Source of the DNA: Bacteroidota bacterium
Lineage (GTDB): Bacteria; Bacteroidota; Bacteroidia; Bacteroidales; GCA-2748055
NCBI GenBank assembly: GCA_030592605.1
Contig: JAUVIT010000064.1
Location: 1 to 7,812, forward strand
Length of the DNA stretch: 7,812 nucleotides
Direction: 5' to 3'
The notes beneath the pieces were generated by a model. The model made no database searches and was not told where the DNA came from. It saw only the letters and a list, made by a program, of their open reading frames with translations. The translations under genes were made by a program, and so were the position numbers. Positions 1 through 6,205 of the stretch are shown here, piece by piece. Positions within the stretch are counted from its first letter, which is position 1, and every line of letters starts with the position of its first letter.

Positions 1-65
1 AAGAGGGAAAAGCCCCCGTAGCAGCCCGACCACAACTGAAAAACAAGCTTCCCAAATATTTAATC

Positions 66-743
66 ATGATCCCGATCACAGGCAGTGGTCGCGATTTTAT
101 TTTTATATTGTCCGCTATGTTATTACTTATTTCTCTTGCATGTCTGGCCTACCTAATTGGCTCCATACCAAGCTCAGTATGGTTGGGCAGGGCTATTAAA
201 GGGGTGGATCTGCGTGAACATGGTAGCGGGAATGCAGGGGCCACAAATGCTTTTCGGGTATTGGGGAAACCCATAGGATCCCTGGTGTTGCTCCTGGACA
301 TGTTAAAGGGTTTCCTGGCGGTGAACCTGGCACTGCTGCAGCATGAGATTGCTCCCGATACGGAGGCCTGGATGATCTTGAAGATCGGCTTGGGTCTGCT
401 GGCTGTTTTGGGCCATATCTTTCCTGTTTTTGCAGGATTCAGAGGAGGGAAGGGAGTGGCCACCATTACCGGAGTGGCACTGGCCATTCATCCTTTTGCT
501 GCTCTGGCTGCTATGGGGGTCTATCTGCTGGTTTTTCTGCTTACCAGGATCTCGGCAATGGGTTCTCTTACTGCGGTCCTTACTTACCCCGTATGGATCA
601 TCTGGGTATTTCAATCAGAATACCTGACTATCCGAATATTCTCATTGCTTGTGGTGGTATTGGTACTGATCACGCATCGTTCCAATATTCTCAGACTGGT
701 TCAGGGGGAGGAGAAGTCACTTCTCAGAAAACGGCCTGCTTAA
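66..743 (+). CDS. plsY: Acyl-phosphate:glycerol-3-phosphate acyltransferase PlsY
   Basis: This integral membrane enzyme moves an acyl group from acyl-phosphate to glycerol-3-phosphate, giving lysophosphatidic acid, the first step of phospholipid synthesis in bacteria with the PlsX/PlsY route. The three PlsY signatures are visible: GSIPSS at residues 32-37 followed by HGSGNAGATN (52-61); GHIFPVFAGFRGGKGVAT (116-133), the glycine-rich phosphate-binding loop; and HRSNI..L..GEE (204-216). Hydrophobic segments lie near residues 11-31, 69-91, 106-123, 136-160 and 168-201. The start is uncertain. ATG at 66 gives 225 residues, but ATG at 117 gives 208 residues with about ten residues before AYLIGS, closer to family practice. 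Neither has a Shine-Dalgarno sequence, and the frame is open to the left edge. The stop overlaps that of convergent cdaA. plsX is not in the window. Identity is near certain. Confidence 0.96.
   Translation: MIPITGSGRDFIFILSAMLLLISLACLAYLIGSIPSSVWLGRAIKGVDLREHGSGNAGATNAFRVLGKPIGSLVLLLDMLKGFLAVNLALLQHEIAPDTEAWMILKIGLGLLAVLGHIFPVFAGFRGGKGVATITGVALAIHPFAALAAMGVYLLVFLLTRISAMGSLTAVLTYPVWIIWVFQSEYLTIRIFSLLVVVLVLITHRSNILRLVQGEEKSLLRKRPA
711..725. repeat. Perfect 7-bp inverted repeat near the plsY 3' end
   Basis: GAGAAGTCACTTCTC is a perfect palindrome around a single central C (stem 7+7, or 6+6 with a three-base loop TCA). It lies inside the last codons of plsY, 15 bases before its stop codon and just beyond the end of convergent cdaA. 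No T-run follows on either strand, so it is not a standard intrinsic terminator. It is the only clear palindrome I see at this convergent junction. It may be chance, given that it encodes the charged EKSLL tail. Confidence 0.4.
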
Positions 744-1519
744 TCGAAATCCTCTTCCAGTTTCAGTCTCAGCACCCTGGAAGGAATGTTCTTTTGAAGA
801 ATTCCGTTTTCAGCAATAGAGATCTGCCCGGTTTCTTCCGAAACAATGATTACCAGGGAGTCAGTTACCTCAGAAATGCCCAGTCCGGCCCGGTGCCGCA
901 GACCATACTCGGGAGGCAGGTCCATTTTCTCAGTTACCGGCAGAATTACCCTGGCAGCTTTAACTTTATCATTCTCCACAATCACTGCACCATCATGAAG
1001 TGGACTGGTTTTATTGAATATGCTGACAAATAACCTGCTGGATGTCTCGGCATTAAGCATATCACCGGTCTCCGAATACATATCCAGATTGGATTTCTTG
1101 CTGATCACAATGAGCGCACCTGTTTTATCCAGAGAGAACTGCATCACGGCTTTCATGATAGATCGGATCTTTACCTGGGGTTTGGATTCGAAACGGAGAT
1201 TCAGGATCTTCTCCACGCTAATACGGTTCCCATCCACATATCGGGTTCCGATAAATATCAGGAATCGTCGAATCTCCTGCTGAAAAACGATAATCAGCGC
1301 AATGACCCCGACCCCGAGAACCGAACCCAGGATGGTGCTGAGCAACTCCATCTGCATGGCCCGGACGGCCCACCAGAAGATATAGATGGCCGCAATACCC
1401 AGGGTAATGCTGTAAGCCACAGTTCCCCGGATCAACATATAAAGCTGATAAAAAAGGACGGCCACCAGGATGATGTCGATGATGTCGAGCAGTCGGATAT
1501 GTATAAATGCGCTGAGCAT
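740..1519 (-). CDS. cdaA: Membrane diadenylate cyclase CdaA (DisA_N domain, c-di-AMP synthase)
   Basis: This enzyme condenses two ATP into cyclic di-AMP, a second messenger tied to potassium, osmotic and cell-wall control. The 259-residue layout is the classic CdaA one: three membrane helices (about 11-30, 33-52 and 60-80), a short linker, then a cytoplasmic DisA_N domain (about 85-245). The catalytic motifs are present: SPLHDGAVI with the DGA triad at 176-178, GLRHRAGLG with RHR at 208-210, and VSEETGQIS at 226-234. All required motifs are intact, so it should be active. It lies 21 bases downstream of folP on the same strand and is probably cotranscribed with it. No cdaR (YbbR-domain) or glmM partner, as in Firmicutes, is next to it here. 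Its stop lies within plsY's stop (TTAA, 740-743). No ribosome binding site is evident; the 21-base gap could fold weakly (GGG/CCC flanking CAG-AA-CTG). Confidence 0.95.
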   Translation of the reverse strand: MLSAFIHIRLLDIIDIILVAVLFYQLYMLIRGTVAYSITLGIAAIYIFWWAVRAMQMELLSTILGSVLGVGVIALIIVFQQEIRRFLIFIGTRYVDGNRISVEKILNLRFESKPQVKIRSIMKAVMQFSLDKTGALIVISKKSNLDMYSETGDMLNAETSSRLFVSIFNKTSPLHDGAVIVENDKVKAARVILPVTEKMDLPPEYGLRHRAGLGISEVTDSLVIIVSEETGQISIAENGILQKNIPSRVLRLKLEEDFD

Positions 1520-1540
1520 GGGACAGTTCTGAGCCCAAAT

Positions 1541-2407
1541 TTAGTAAATCTGCTGGAAGATCTTCACTGTTTCCACGGCGGCCTGTACATCATGTACCCT
1601 GAGGAGGTTGGTGCCTTTAAGTAATGCTGCCATGTGAGCAGCTGTGCTTCCGTTGAGTGCATGAGCGGGTTCGGATTCTAATAGTTTGTAAATCATTGAT
1701 TTACGAGATATCCCTACCATCAGGGGAAGTTCAAACATCCTGAAGGAATCAAGCTGGCCCAGAAGTGTGTAGTTTTGTTCAAGAGTTTTGCCAAATCCAA
1801 AACCCGGATCAATAACAATGTCATTCAAGCCCAGCTTTCTCAATTTGTACACCTTTTCAGCAAAGAACTGCAGCAGTTCATCCACCACATTTTCATAAGC
1901 CGGGTCATTCTGCATATTTGCTGGTGTTCCCTGCATGTGCATGATGATATACGGAATACCCAGCTGTGCCATGGTGGGAAACATTTTGGGGTCGAGGCTT
2001 CCTGCTGAAATATCATTGATCAACTGAATTCCGAATCTTTCTCTCACGGTGCGGGCCACACCAGCTCTCCAGGTATCTACCGAAAGGGGGAAGTCAGGGA
2101 AGGCCTCCCTTAAAACTTCCAGAACAGGCGACAGGCGCTCCAATTCTTCTGTTTCTGATATCTCCTGGGAGCCCGGCCGGGTTGAGACTGCTCCCACATC
2201 CAGGATATCTGCTCCCTGTTGGATCATTTCCCTTGCCTTTTCAAGCGCCTGCGCTGCATCGCTTACCCGGCTTCCGCCAAAAAAGGAATCAGGTGTTGCG
2301 TTGATAATTCCCATCACACGCGGGCTTGAGAGGTTCATGATCGTTCCACCCAGATTCAGTGATAGATTCCTTGAAAAGAGAGGGCTGGATGTGGAGAAGT
2401 TCTTCAT
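1541..2407 (-). CDS. folP: Dihydropteroate synthase
   Basis: This cytoplasmic enzyme condenses 6-hydroxymethyl-dihydropterin diphosphate with p-aminobenzoate to form dihydropteroate in folate synthesis; it is the sulfonamide target. The TIM-barrel landmarks run in order over 288 residues: MGIINATPDSFFGGSR (32-47, with the N36..TPD loop), DVGAVSTRPG (70-79), SVDTWRA (109-115), NDISAG (131-136), IIMHMQGTP (154-162), DPGFGFGKT (200-208), GISRKS (232-237) and LLRVHDV (268-274). The frame stays open to 2665, but that would add 86 residues reading back through the divergent promoter region and tmk, unlike the family. I chose ATG at 2407 because the LNLGGTIMNLSSP stretch ahead of VMGI resembles the usual Bacteroidota N-terminus; ATG at 2338 would remove it. 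The GGE seen before STRPG in many homologues is GAV here. It is probably the first gene of a folP–cdaA operon and divergent from tmk. Confidence 0.95.
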   Translation of the reverse strand: MKNFSTSSPLFSRNLSLNLGGTIMNLSSPRVMGIINATPDSFFGGSRVSDAAQALEKAREMIQQGADILDVGAVSTRPGSQEISETEELERLSPVLEVLREAFPDFPLSVDTWRAGVARTVRERFGIQLINDISAGSLDPKMFPTMAQLGIPYIIMHMQGTPANMQNDPAYENVVDELLQFFAEKVYKLRKLGLNDIVIDPGFGFGKTLEQNYTLLGQLDSFRMFELPLMVGISRKSMIYKLLESEPAHALNGSTAAHMAALLKGTNLLRVHDVQAAVETVKIFQQIY

Positions 2408-2486
2408 GGATTCTAAATAGGTTGAGCCTATATTTTGTAAGTTTAGAAACTGATTTAAAAATACACAAATAATCCATAGTAGATTC
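2408..2486. promoter_or_regulatory. AT-rich divergent intergenic region between folP and tmk
   Basis: These 79 bases separate the folP (-) and tmk (+) start codons and are about 27% GC by my count, much lower than the flanking genes. They must carry the leader and probably the promoters of both units unless tmk is read from elsewhere. TATATTTTG at 2429-2437 resembles the Bacteroidota -7 element (TAnnTTTG) but with one extra base, and no convincing TTTG -33 element lies at the right distance. A regulatory role is inferred from position and composition, and exact promoters are not resolved. Confidence 0.5.
2417..2431. repeat. Short inverted repeat in the folP leader
   Basis: ATAGG-TTGAG-CCTAT is a 5-bp stem with a five-base loop. 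It lies nine bases upstream of the folP ATG on the minus strand and partly overlaps the -7-like TATATTTTG for tmk. It could be a small operator or a weak hairpin beside the folP start. The stem is short enough to occur by chance in AT-rich DNA, so confidence in any function is low. Confidence 0.25.
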
Positions 2487-3167
2487 ATGCGTTTCTTGGT
2501 GATAGAAGGTCTGGATGGCTCAGGAAAATCCACCCAGCTGAAACTTTTGAGGGAACATCTTGAACAGAATGCAGTTCCGTACAAGTATCTCCATTTCCCC
2601 AGGCTGGAAGAAGGTGTATTCGGAGAGCTGATAGCCAGGTTTCTGCGTGGAGAGATGGGTGCCAATATGCAGGTTGATCCTTATTTGGTTGCTTTGATAT
2701 TCGCCGGCGACAGGGCCGATGCCTCTTTTCAGATCAGGCAGTGGATGGATGAGGGGAACCTGGTCATTGTTGACCGTTATGTTTATTCAAATATTGCATT
2801 TCAGTGTGCCAAGCTGGCCGGTCGGGAAGAGCAGGAGAGACTGAGGGATTGGATCCTTGAGTTTGAATTCGGATATAACAAGCTTCCCAGGCCTGATCTG
2901 AACCTGTACCTGAACGTACCATTCGAGTTTACGAAAAGACAATTGAATTTAGCGCGGAACGGAGATGACAGGGCTTATTTGAAAGGAGAGCGGGATATTC
3001 ATGAAGAGAACCTCGATTTTCAGGAGCAGGTGCGGCAGGTATATCTATCCCTGCAGGAACATGTGGATGACCTGGAGATTGTTGACTGTATCGATAGTGA
3101 TGGAGGAATGCTATCGCCGGATCGTATTTCGAATCTGCTTATTAAAAATATGGAGTTACAGGGATGA
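2487..3167 (+). CDS. tmk: Thymidylate (dTMP) kinase
   Basis: This enzyme phosphorylates dTMP to dTDP with ATP, an essential step toward dTTP for DNA synthesis, in the cytoplasm. At its N-terminus is a Walker A loop GLDGSGKST (residues 8-16). HFPR follows at 36-39. The TMPK signature DRYVYSNIAFQ is at 96-106, and RPDLNLYLNVP, the strand before the lid, is at 135-145. A basic lid runs over about 156-172 with DDRAYLKGERDIHE. At 226 residues it is somewhat longer than many bacterial enzymes (about 205-215), with the excess mostly in the lid and C-terminus. ATG at 2487 begins directly with the first strand (MRFLVIEG), so the start is firm despite no Shine-Dalgarno sequence. Its stop overlaps the next start (ATGA, 3164-3167), which suggests translational coupling. 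Folate-dependent dTMP supply links it loosely to divergent folP. Confidence 0.94.
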   Translation: MRFLVIEGLDGSGKSTQLKLLREHLEQNAVPYKYLHFPRLEEGVFGELIARFLRGEMGANMQVDPYLVALIFAGDRADASFQIRQWMDEGNLVIVDRYVYSNIAFQCAKLAGREEQERLRDWILEFEFGYNKLPRPDLNLYLNVPFEFTKRQLNLARNGDDRAYLKGERDIHEENLDFQEQVRQVYLSLQEHVDDLEIVDCIDSDGGMLSPDRISNLLIKNMELQG

Positions 3168-4516
3168 AGTATATTCGTTTATTAAGTCGTTTAATCGTGG
3201 GGATGGTTTTCATCTTCAGCGGCTTTGTGAAGGCTGTGGACCCCTTGGGTTCGGCCTACAAGTTTGCAGATTACTTTACAGCATTTAAACTGGGCTTTCT
3301 GGAGTTTCTTGCACTCCCTATGGGAATCTTTCTTTCTGCCTTTGAACTGATACTGGGACTTACCCTGATTCTTGGTTACAGGAGAAAGACCATTTTCCAG
3401 GTATTGATGTGGTTTATGTCCTTTTTTACACTGCTCACTTTTATTCTGGCATTATTTAACCCGGTAACGGACTGTGGCTGTTTTGGCGATGCCATAATCC
3501 TTACCAACTGGCAGACCTTTTTTAAGAATGTTGTATTGATGGTGTTTGTTTTGATCCTCTATTTCGGCAGGAACAATGCATATGATTCAGGTCCGGTTCT
3601 CCGCGAATGGATGGTGGTGGGGATCCTGTTTGTAAGCGCCTCACTATTTTCTTTCTGGAACTACAGGCATCTGCCAATGATCGATTTCAGACCCTATGAT
3701 GTGGGTACAGTGATCATGGAGGAGATGGAGATACCCAATGGAATGCCGGTGGATGAGTACATGACCACCCTGATTTACAGGGATAAGGAGACGGGAAAGA
3801 CGAGCTCTTTTACCATGGAAGATTACCCGAAAGATACCCTTCAGTGGGAATTTGTTGACAGCGAATCAAAGCTGGTGAAGCGAGGCTATGAGCCCCCTAT
3901 TCATGACTTTGCCATTATGGACCCTTACGGAAGCGACCTGGTGGATGAGATCTTATCCGATGGGGAATACAGCCTGATCATGATTTCTAATAAGCTTGAT
4001 GATGCAGATAAAGATGCACTGATCCATGCCGGAGAGTGGTCGCAACTTGAAATATTTGCCAGTGATTTCTCCTTTTATGCAGTGACAGCAGCCACCTCTG
4101 CTGAGGCGGAATCGATCTCCACAGAGCTGGATCTTGGATATCCCTTTCTGGCAGGGGATGAAATCATGCTAAAGACCATTGTACGTTCCAATCCTGGATT
4201 TATGCTTGTAAAGAATGGAATTATCCTGGGGAAATGGGCTTACAGGGATTTTCCGCTTCTGGAGCAGCTGGATCCTCACTGGTCGGAGCTAATAGGAAAT
4301 GCTTCAGCACCACTTGATGAAGAGGCACAGCTCCTGATGGATGCAGGAGCCTACGAGGAGTTTTCCTTCGATATGGTTGAATTTGATCATTTTATTCCGG
4401 AATTGCTTTTGAATGAAGGAGCAAGAAAGCAGGAAAATGGAGTAAGTCTGGCTTTTATACTTGCACTGATAATGGTGTTATTACTCACTGGCTATATTTC
4501 ACCGGTGAGGGTATAA
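3164..4516 (+). CDS. BT_3928-family membrane protein: DoxX/MauE-like domain plus thioredoxin-like domain
   Basis: I recognise this as the Bacteroidota BT_3928 family, whose biochemical role is not established. The N-terminal part (1-166) is a DoxX/MauE-like bundle of about five membrane helices (7-23, 52-71, 78-98, 120-135, 149-165), with GFVKAVDPLGSAYKFADYF after helix 1 and DCGCFGD at 103-109, a cysteine pair typical of MauE-like redox proteins. Residues 245-365 look like a thioredoxin fold: PIHDFAIMD opening, LIMISNK strand, and RSNPGFMLVKNGIILGKW with the cis-proline-type turn. This domain has no CXXC, so it should not itself be an oxidoreductase. Residues 366-426 are acidic, and a further hydrophobic helix (427-444) ends the protein. 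It overlaps tmk by 4 bases and precedes tpiA, the order usual for the family. Two tandem TAA stops end it (4514-4519). A redox or thiol-handling role in the inner membrane is inference. Confidence 0.88.
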   Translation: MKYIRLLSRLIVGMVFIFSGFVKAVDPLGSAYKFADYFTAFKLGFLEFLALPMGIFLSAFELILGLTLILGYRRKTIFQVLMWFMSFFTLLTFILALFNPVTDCGCFGDAIILTNWQTFFKNVVLMVFVLILYFGRNNAYDSGPVLREWMVVGILFVSASLFSFWNYRHLPMIDFRPYDVGTVIMEEMEIPNGMPVDEYMTTLIYRDKETGKTSSFTMEDYPKDTLQWEFVDSESKLVKRGYEPPIHDFAIMDPYGSDLVDEILSDGEYSLIMISNKLDDADKDALIHAGEWSQLEIFASDFSFYAVTAATSAEAESISTELDLGYPFLAGDEIMLKTIVRSNPGFMLVKNGIILGKWAYRDFPLLEQLDPHWSELIGNASAPLDEEAQLLMDAGAYEEFSFDMVEFDHFIPELLLNEGARKQENGVSLAFILALIMVLLLTGYISPVRV

Positions 4517-4586
4517 TAAATTGTAAATCACCGATACATTACGAATTTTACTATTTTTAAATAAGAATCATTAACGAACAAATGAA
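4517..4586 (+). promoter_or_regulatory. AT-rich leader upstream of tpiA
   Basis: This 70-base gap is about 21% GC by my count and is the only sizeable gap in the rightward cluster. TATTTTTA at 4552-4559 matches the Bacteroidota -7 consensus TAnnTTTG except for the last base, about 28 bases before the tpiA ATG. A TTG at 4521-4523 is too far upstream to be a standard -33 box. No hairpin plus T-run is present, so readthrough from the tmk unit is likely. A separate tpiA promoter here is plausible but unproven. Confidence 0.35.
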
Positions 4587-4590
4587 ATGA
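4582..4590 (+). other. Two-codon ORF (Met-Lys-stop) overlapping the tpiA start
   Basis: The sequence ATGAAATGA encodes Met-Lys and then stops at TGA (4588-4590), which overlaps the tpiA ATG (4587-4589) in the ATGA arrangement common at translationally coupled genes. There is no Shine-Dalgarno sequence in front of either ATG. It could be a start-stop leader that feeds reinitiation into tpiA, or a chance result of AT-rich DNA. The tpiA start itself is firm, because MRKKIVAGNWKMN is the expected N-terminus. Confidence 0.3.
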
Positions 4591-5336
4591 GAAAGAAAAT
4601 TGTTGCTGGAAACTGGAAAATGAATACCGATCTAAAAGAAGGGATGGAACTTGCTAAAGCCGTTGAAAAACTTGAGCAGGAGAAACAAAGTGATGCACTG
4701 GTTATAATAGCTCCTCCTTATACTCACTTGAGCAGAGTGAACGACTTGATTGATGGTGTGAAGCTGGGAGCTCAGAATTGTGCATCAGAGGAGTCCGGTG
4801 CCTATACCGGGGAGATAGCTCCAGATATGCTGGTTTCAGTGGGAGTAGAGTATGTCATTATCGGGCACTCTGAGAGGCGTTCCTTTTATCATGAGGACGA
4901 TGCACTATTGAACAAAAAGACAAAAATTGCACTTTCAAAAGGATTGAAGCCTATTTTCTGCTGTGGAGAAGTGCTTGAGGAGCGTGAAGGGGGGAAACTT
5001 TATGATGTAATCAGGGAGCAGCTTTCAGTGGGTCTGGCAGGTCTGTCAAAGGAGGATATGAGCAAGATAGTTATTGCTTATGAACCGGTGTGGGCAATTG
5101 GAACAGGTGTTGTTGCCACTCCGGATCAGGCACAGGAGATGCATAAATTTATCAGGGATCTACTGGTGGAGCTGTTTGATAAGCAGGTGGCTGAAGATAT
5201 GACCATCCTCTATGGAGGAAGCTGTAAACCTTCAAATGCCTCAGAAATTTTTGCCAATCCTGATGTGGATGGTGGATTGATTGGCGGAGCAGCTCTGAAA
5301 GCGGAAGACTTTCTGGCAATTGTGAATGCATATTAG
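4587..5336 (+). CDS. tpiA: Triosephosphate isomerase
   Basis: It interconverts dihydroxyacetone phosphate and glyceraldehyde-3-phosphate in glycolysis and gluconeogenesis, working as a cytoplasmic TIM-barrel dimer. All catalytic residues are visible in 249 residues, the normal family length: N9 and K11 in AGNWKMN, H94 in IIGHSERR (91-98), and E166 in AYEPVWAIGTG (164-174), which includes flexible loop 6. The phosphate-binding loops YGGSCKP (209-215) and GGLIGGAALK (229-238) are also intact. The Met at 4587 begins MRKKIVAGNW, the expected N-terminus. It follows the BT_3928-family gene after a 70-base AT-rich gap and precedes prmA by 14 bases. Its product links to the glycerol-phosphate pool used by plsY, though that is general metabolism and not evidence of coregulation. 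Confidence 0.98.
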   Translation: MRKKIVAGNWKMNTDLKEGMELAKAVEKLEQEKQSDALVIIAPPYTHLSRVNDLIDGVKLGAQNCASEESGAYTGEIAPDMLVSVGVEYVIIGHSERRSFYHEDDALLNKKTKIALSKGLKPIFCCGEVLEEREGGKLYDVIREQLSVGLAGLSKEDMSKIVIAYEPVWAIGTGVVATPDQAQEMHKFIRDLLVELFDKQVAEDMTILYGGSCKPSNASEIFANPDVDGGLIGGAALKAEDFLAIVNAY

Positions 5337-5350
5337 CCTAAGCAGCCTCA

Positions 5351-6196
5351 ATGGCATACCTCGAATTCGTTATACCGGCCCGATCATGGAGTAGTACTGA
5401 AAAGGAGATCCTTTTTGCGCTTATGGCACAGATCGGTTTTGAGGGATTTGTGGAGGGTGAAGACGATATCCAGGCCTTTATTAATGAGGAAGCTTATGTT
5501 CCTGAAGCTCTGAATCAGCTGATTGATGAACTGGCAGGTTTAAACATTAAGGTTCAGTACAGATTCCACAGGACTGAAGATCAGAACTGGAATGAGGAGT
5601 GGGAGAAGAAGTTCGACCCGGTGGTCATCGATGAAAGGGTGCTTATCAGGGCGCCCTTTCATGACTCCTCCAATGACCTTGAATGTACCCTGGTGATTGA
5701 ACCAAAGATGTCTTTTGGTACCGGTCATCATCATACAACCAAGTTGATGATCAGGGAAATGGGAAATCACCTTCTTGAGGGAAAAAAAATTCTCGATATG
5801 GGATGCGGGACCGGCGTGTTGGGAATATATGCCTGCAAGAAGGGGGCAGCCAGGGTCCTGGGGGTGGACAATGATCAGTGGGCCTATGAAAATGCCCTGG
5901 AAAACATTAAGAAGAACGGGGTTACCGCCATGGAGGTTAGGCTTGGTGATGTGAGCGTTCTATACAAGGATATGTTTAATATGATCTTTGCCAACATCAC
6001 AAGGAATACACTGGTCAGGGATATGTCTGTTTATACAGAGCACCTTCTTGATCAGGGCCTGATGGTGATCAGCGGTATTCTTGCTGAGGATGTGCAATTT
6101 GTACTGAATGAAGCCTATAGATGTGACCTGAAACACTTGAGTACCGGAGAGGAATCCAACTGGATTTCCCTCACCTTTACGAATGCAGAACCTTGA
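5351..6196 (+). CDS. prmA: Ribosomal protein L11 methyltransferase PrmA
   Basis: This is an S-adenosylmethionine-dependent enzyme that trimethylates amino groups of ribosomal protein L11. The 281-residue chain has the two PrmA parts. The N-terminal substrate-recognition domain (about 1-75) is followed by a linker with DQNWNEEWEKKFDPV (77-91). The class I methyltransferase domain carries IEPKMSFGTGHHHTT (116-130), the SAM-binding ILDMGCGTGVLGI (147-159), GVDND (171-175) for the ribose hydroxyls, and FANITRNTL (213-221) in the place of the usual ANI..N.L motif. SGIL (241-244) is the typical late strand. It begins 14 bases after tpiA and ends 9 bases before the next gene, so it is probably cotranscribed with both. 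The L11 gene is not in the window. No Shine-Dalgarno sequence is evident. The assignment is firm; the substrate follows from the family. Confidence 0.95.
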   Translation: MAYLEFVIPARSWSSTEKEILFALMAQIGFEGFVEGEDDIQAFINEEAYVPEALNQLIDELAGLNIKVQYRFHRTEDQNWNEEWEKKFDPVVIDERVLIRAPFHDSSNDLECTLVIEPKMSFGTGHHHTTKLMIREMGNHLLEGKKILDMGCGTGVLGIYACKKGAARVLGVDNDQWAYENALENIKKNGVTAMEVRLGDVSVLYKDMFNMIFANITRNTLVRDMSVYTEHLLDQGLMVISGILAEDVQFVLNEAYRCDLKHLSTGEESNWISLTFTNAEP

Positions 6197-6205
6197 TCAG
6201 GAAGT

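Noticed and set aside
1..21. Possible tail of an upstream gene: frame 1 reads KREKPP then TAG
   Set aside because: Six residues are too few to identify anything, and the other two plus-strand frames are open here as well.
149..614. Minus-strand open frames inside plsY (149-487 and 303-614)
   Set aside because: They lie antisense to a gene with intact, conserved motifs and have low-complexity, family-less sequence; they are frame shadows.
593..1283. Plus-strand open frames across the plsY/cdaA junction and within cdaA
   Set aside because: They are antisense to cdaA, whose catalytic motifs are all present, and their translations show no recognisable protein features.
1775..2420. Plus-strand open frames opposite folP
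   Set aside because: They are shadows of folP, which has the complete set of DHPS motifs.
2408..2665. 86-residue N-terminal extension of folP in frame
   Set aside because: It would read back through the AT-rich divergent region and antisense to tmk; the family N-terminus matches a start at 2407.
4517..4586. Terminator or riboswitch upstream of tpiA
   Set aside because: The gap is AT-rich with no GC stem and is too short and unstructured for a known riboswitch class.
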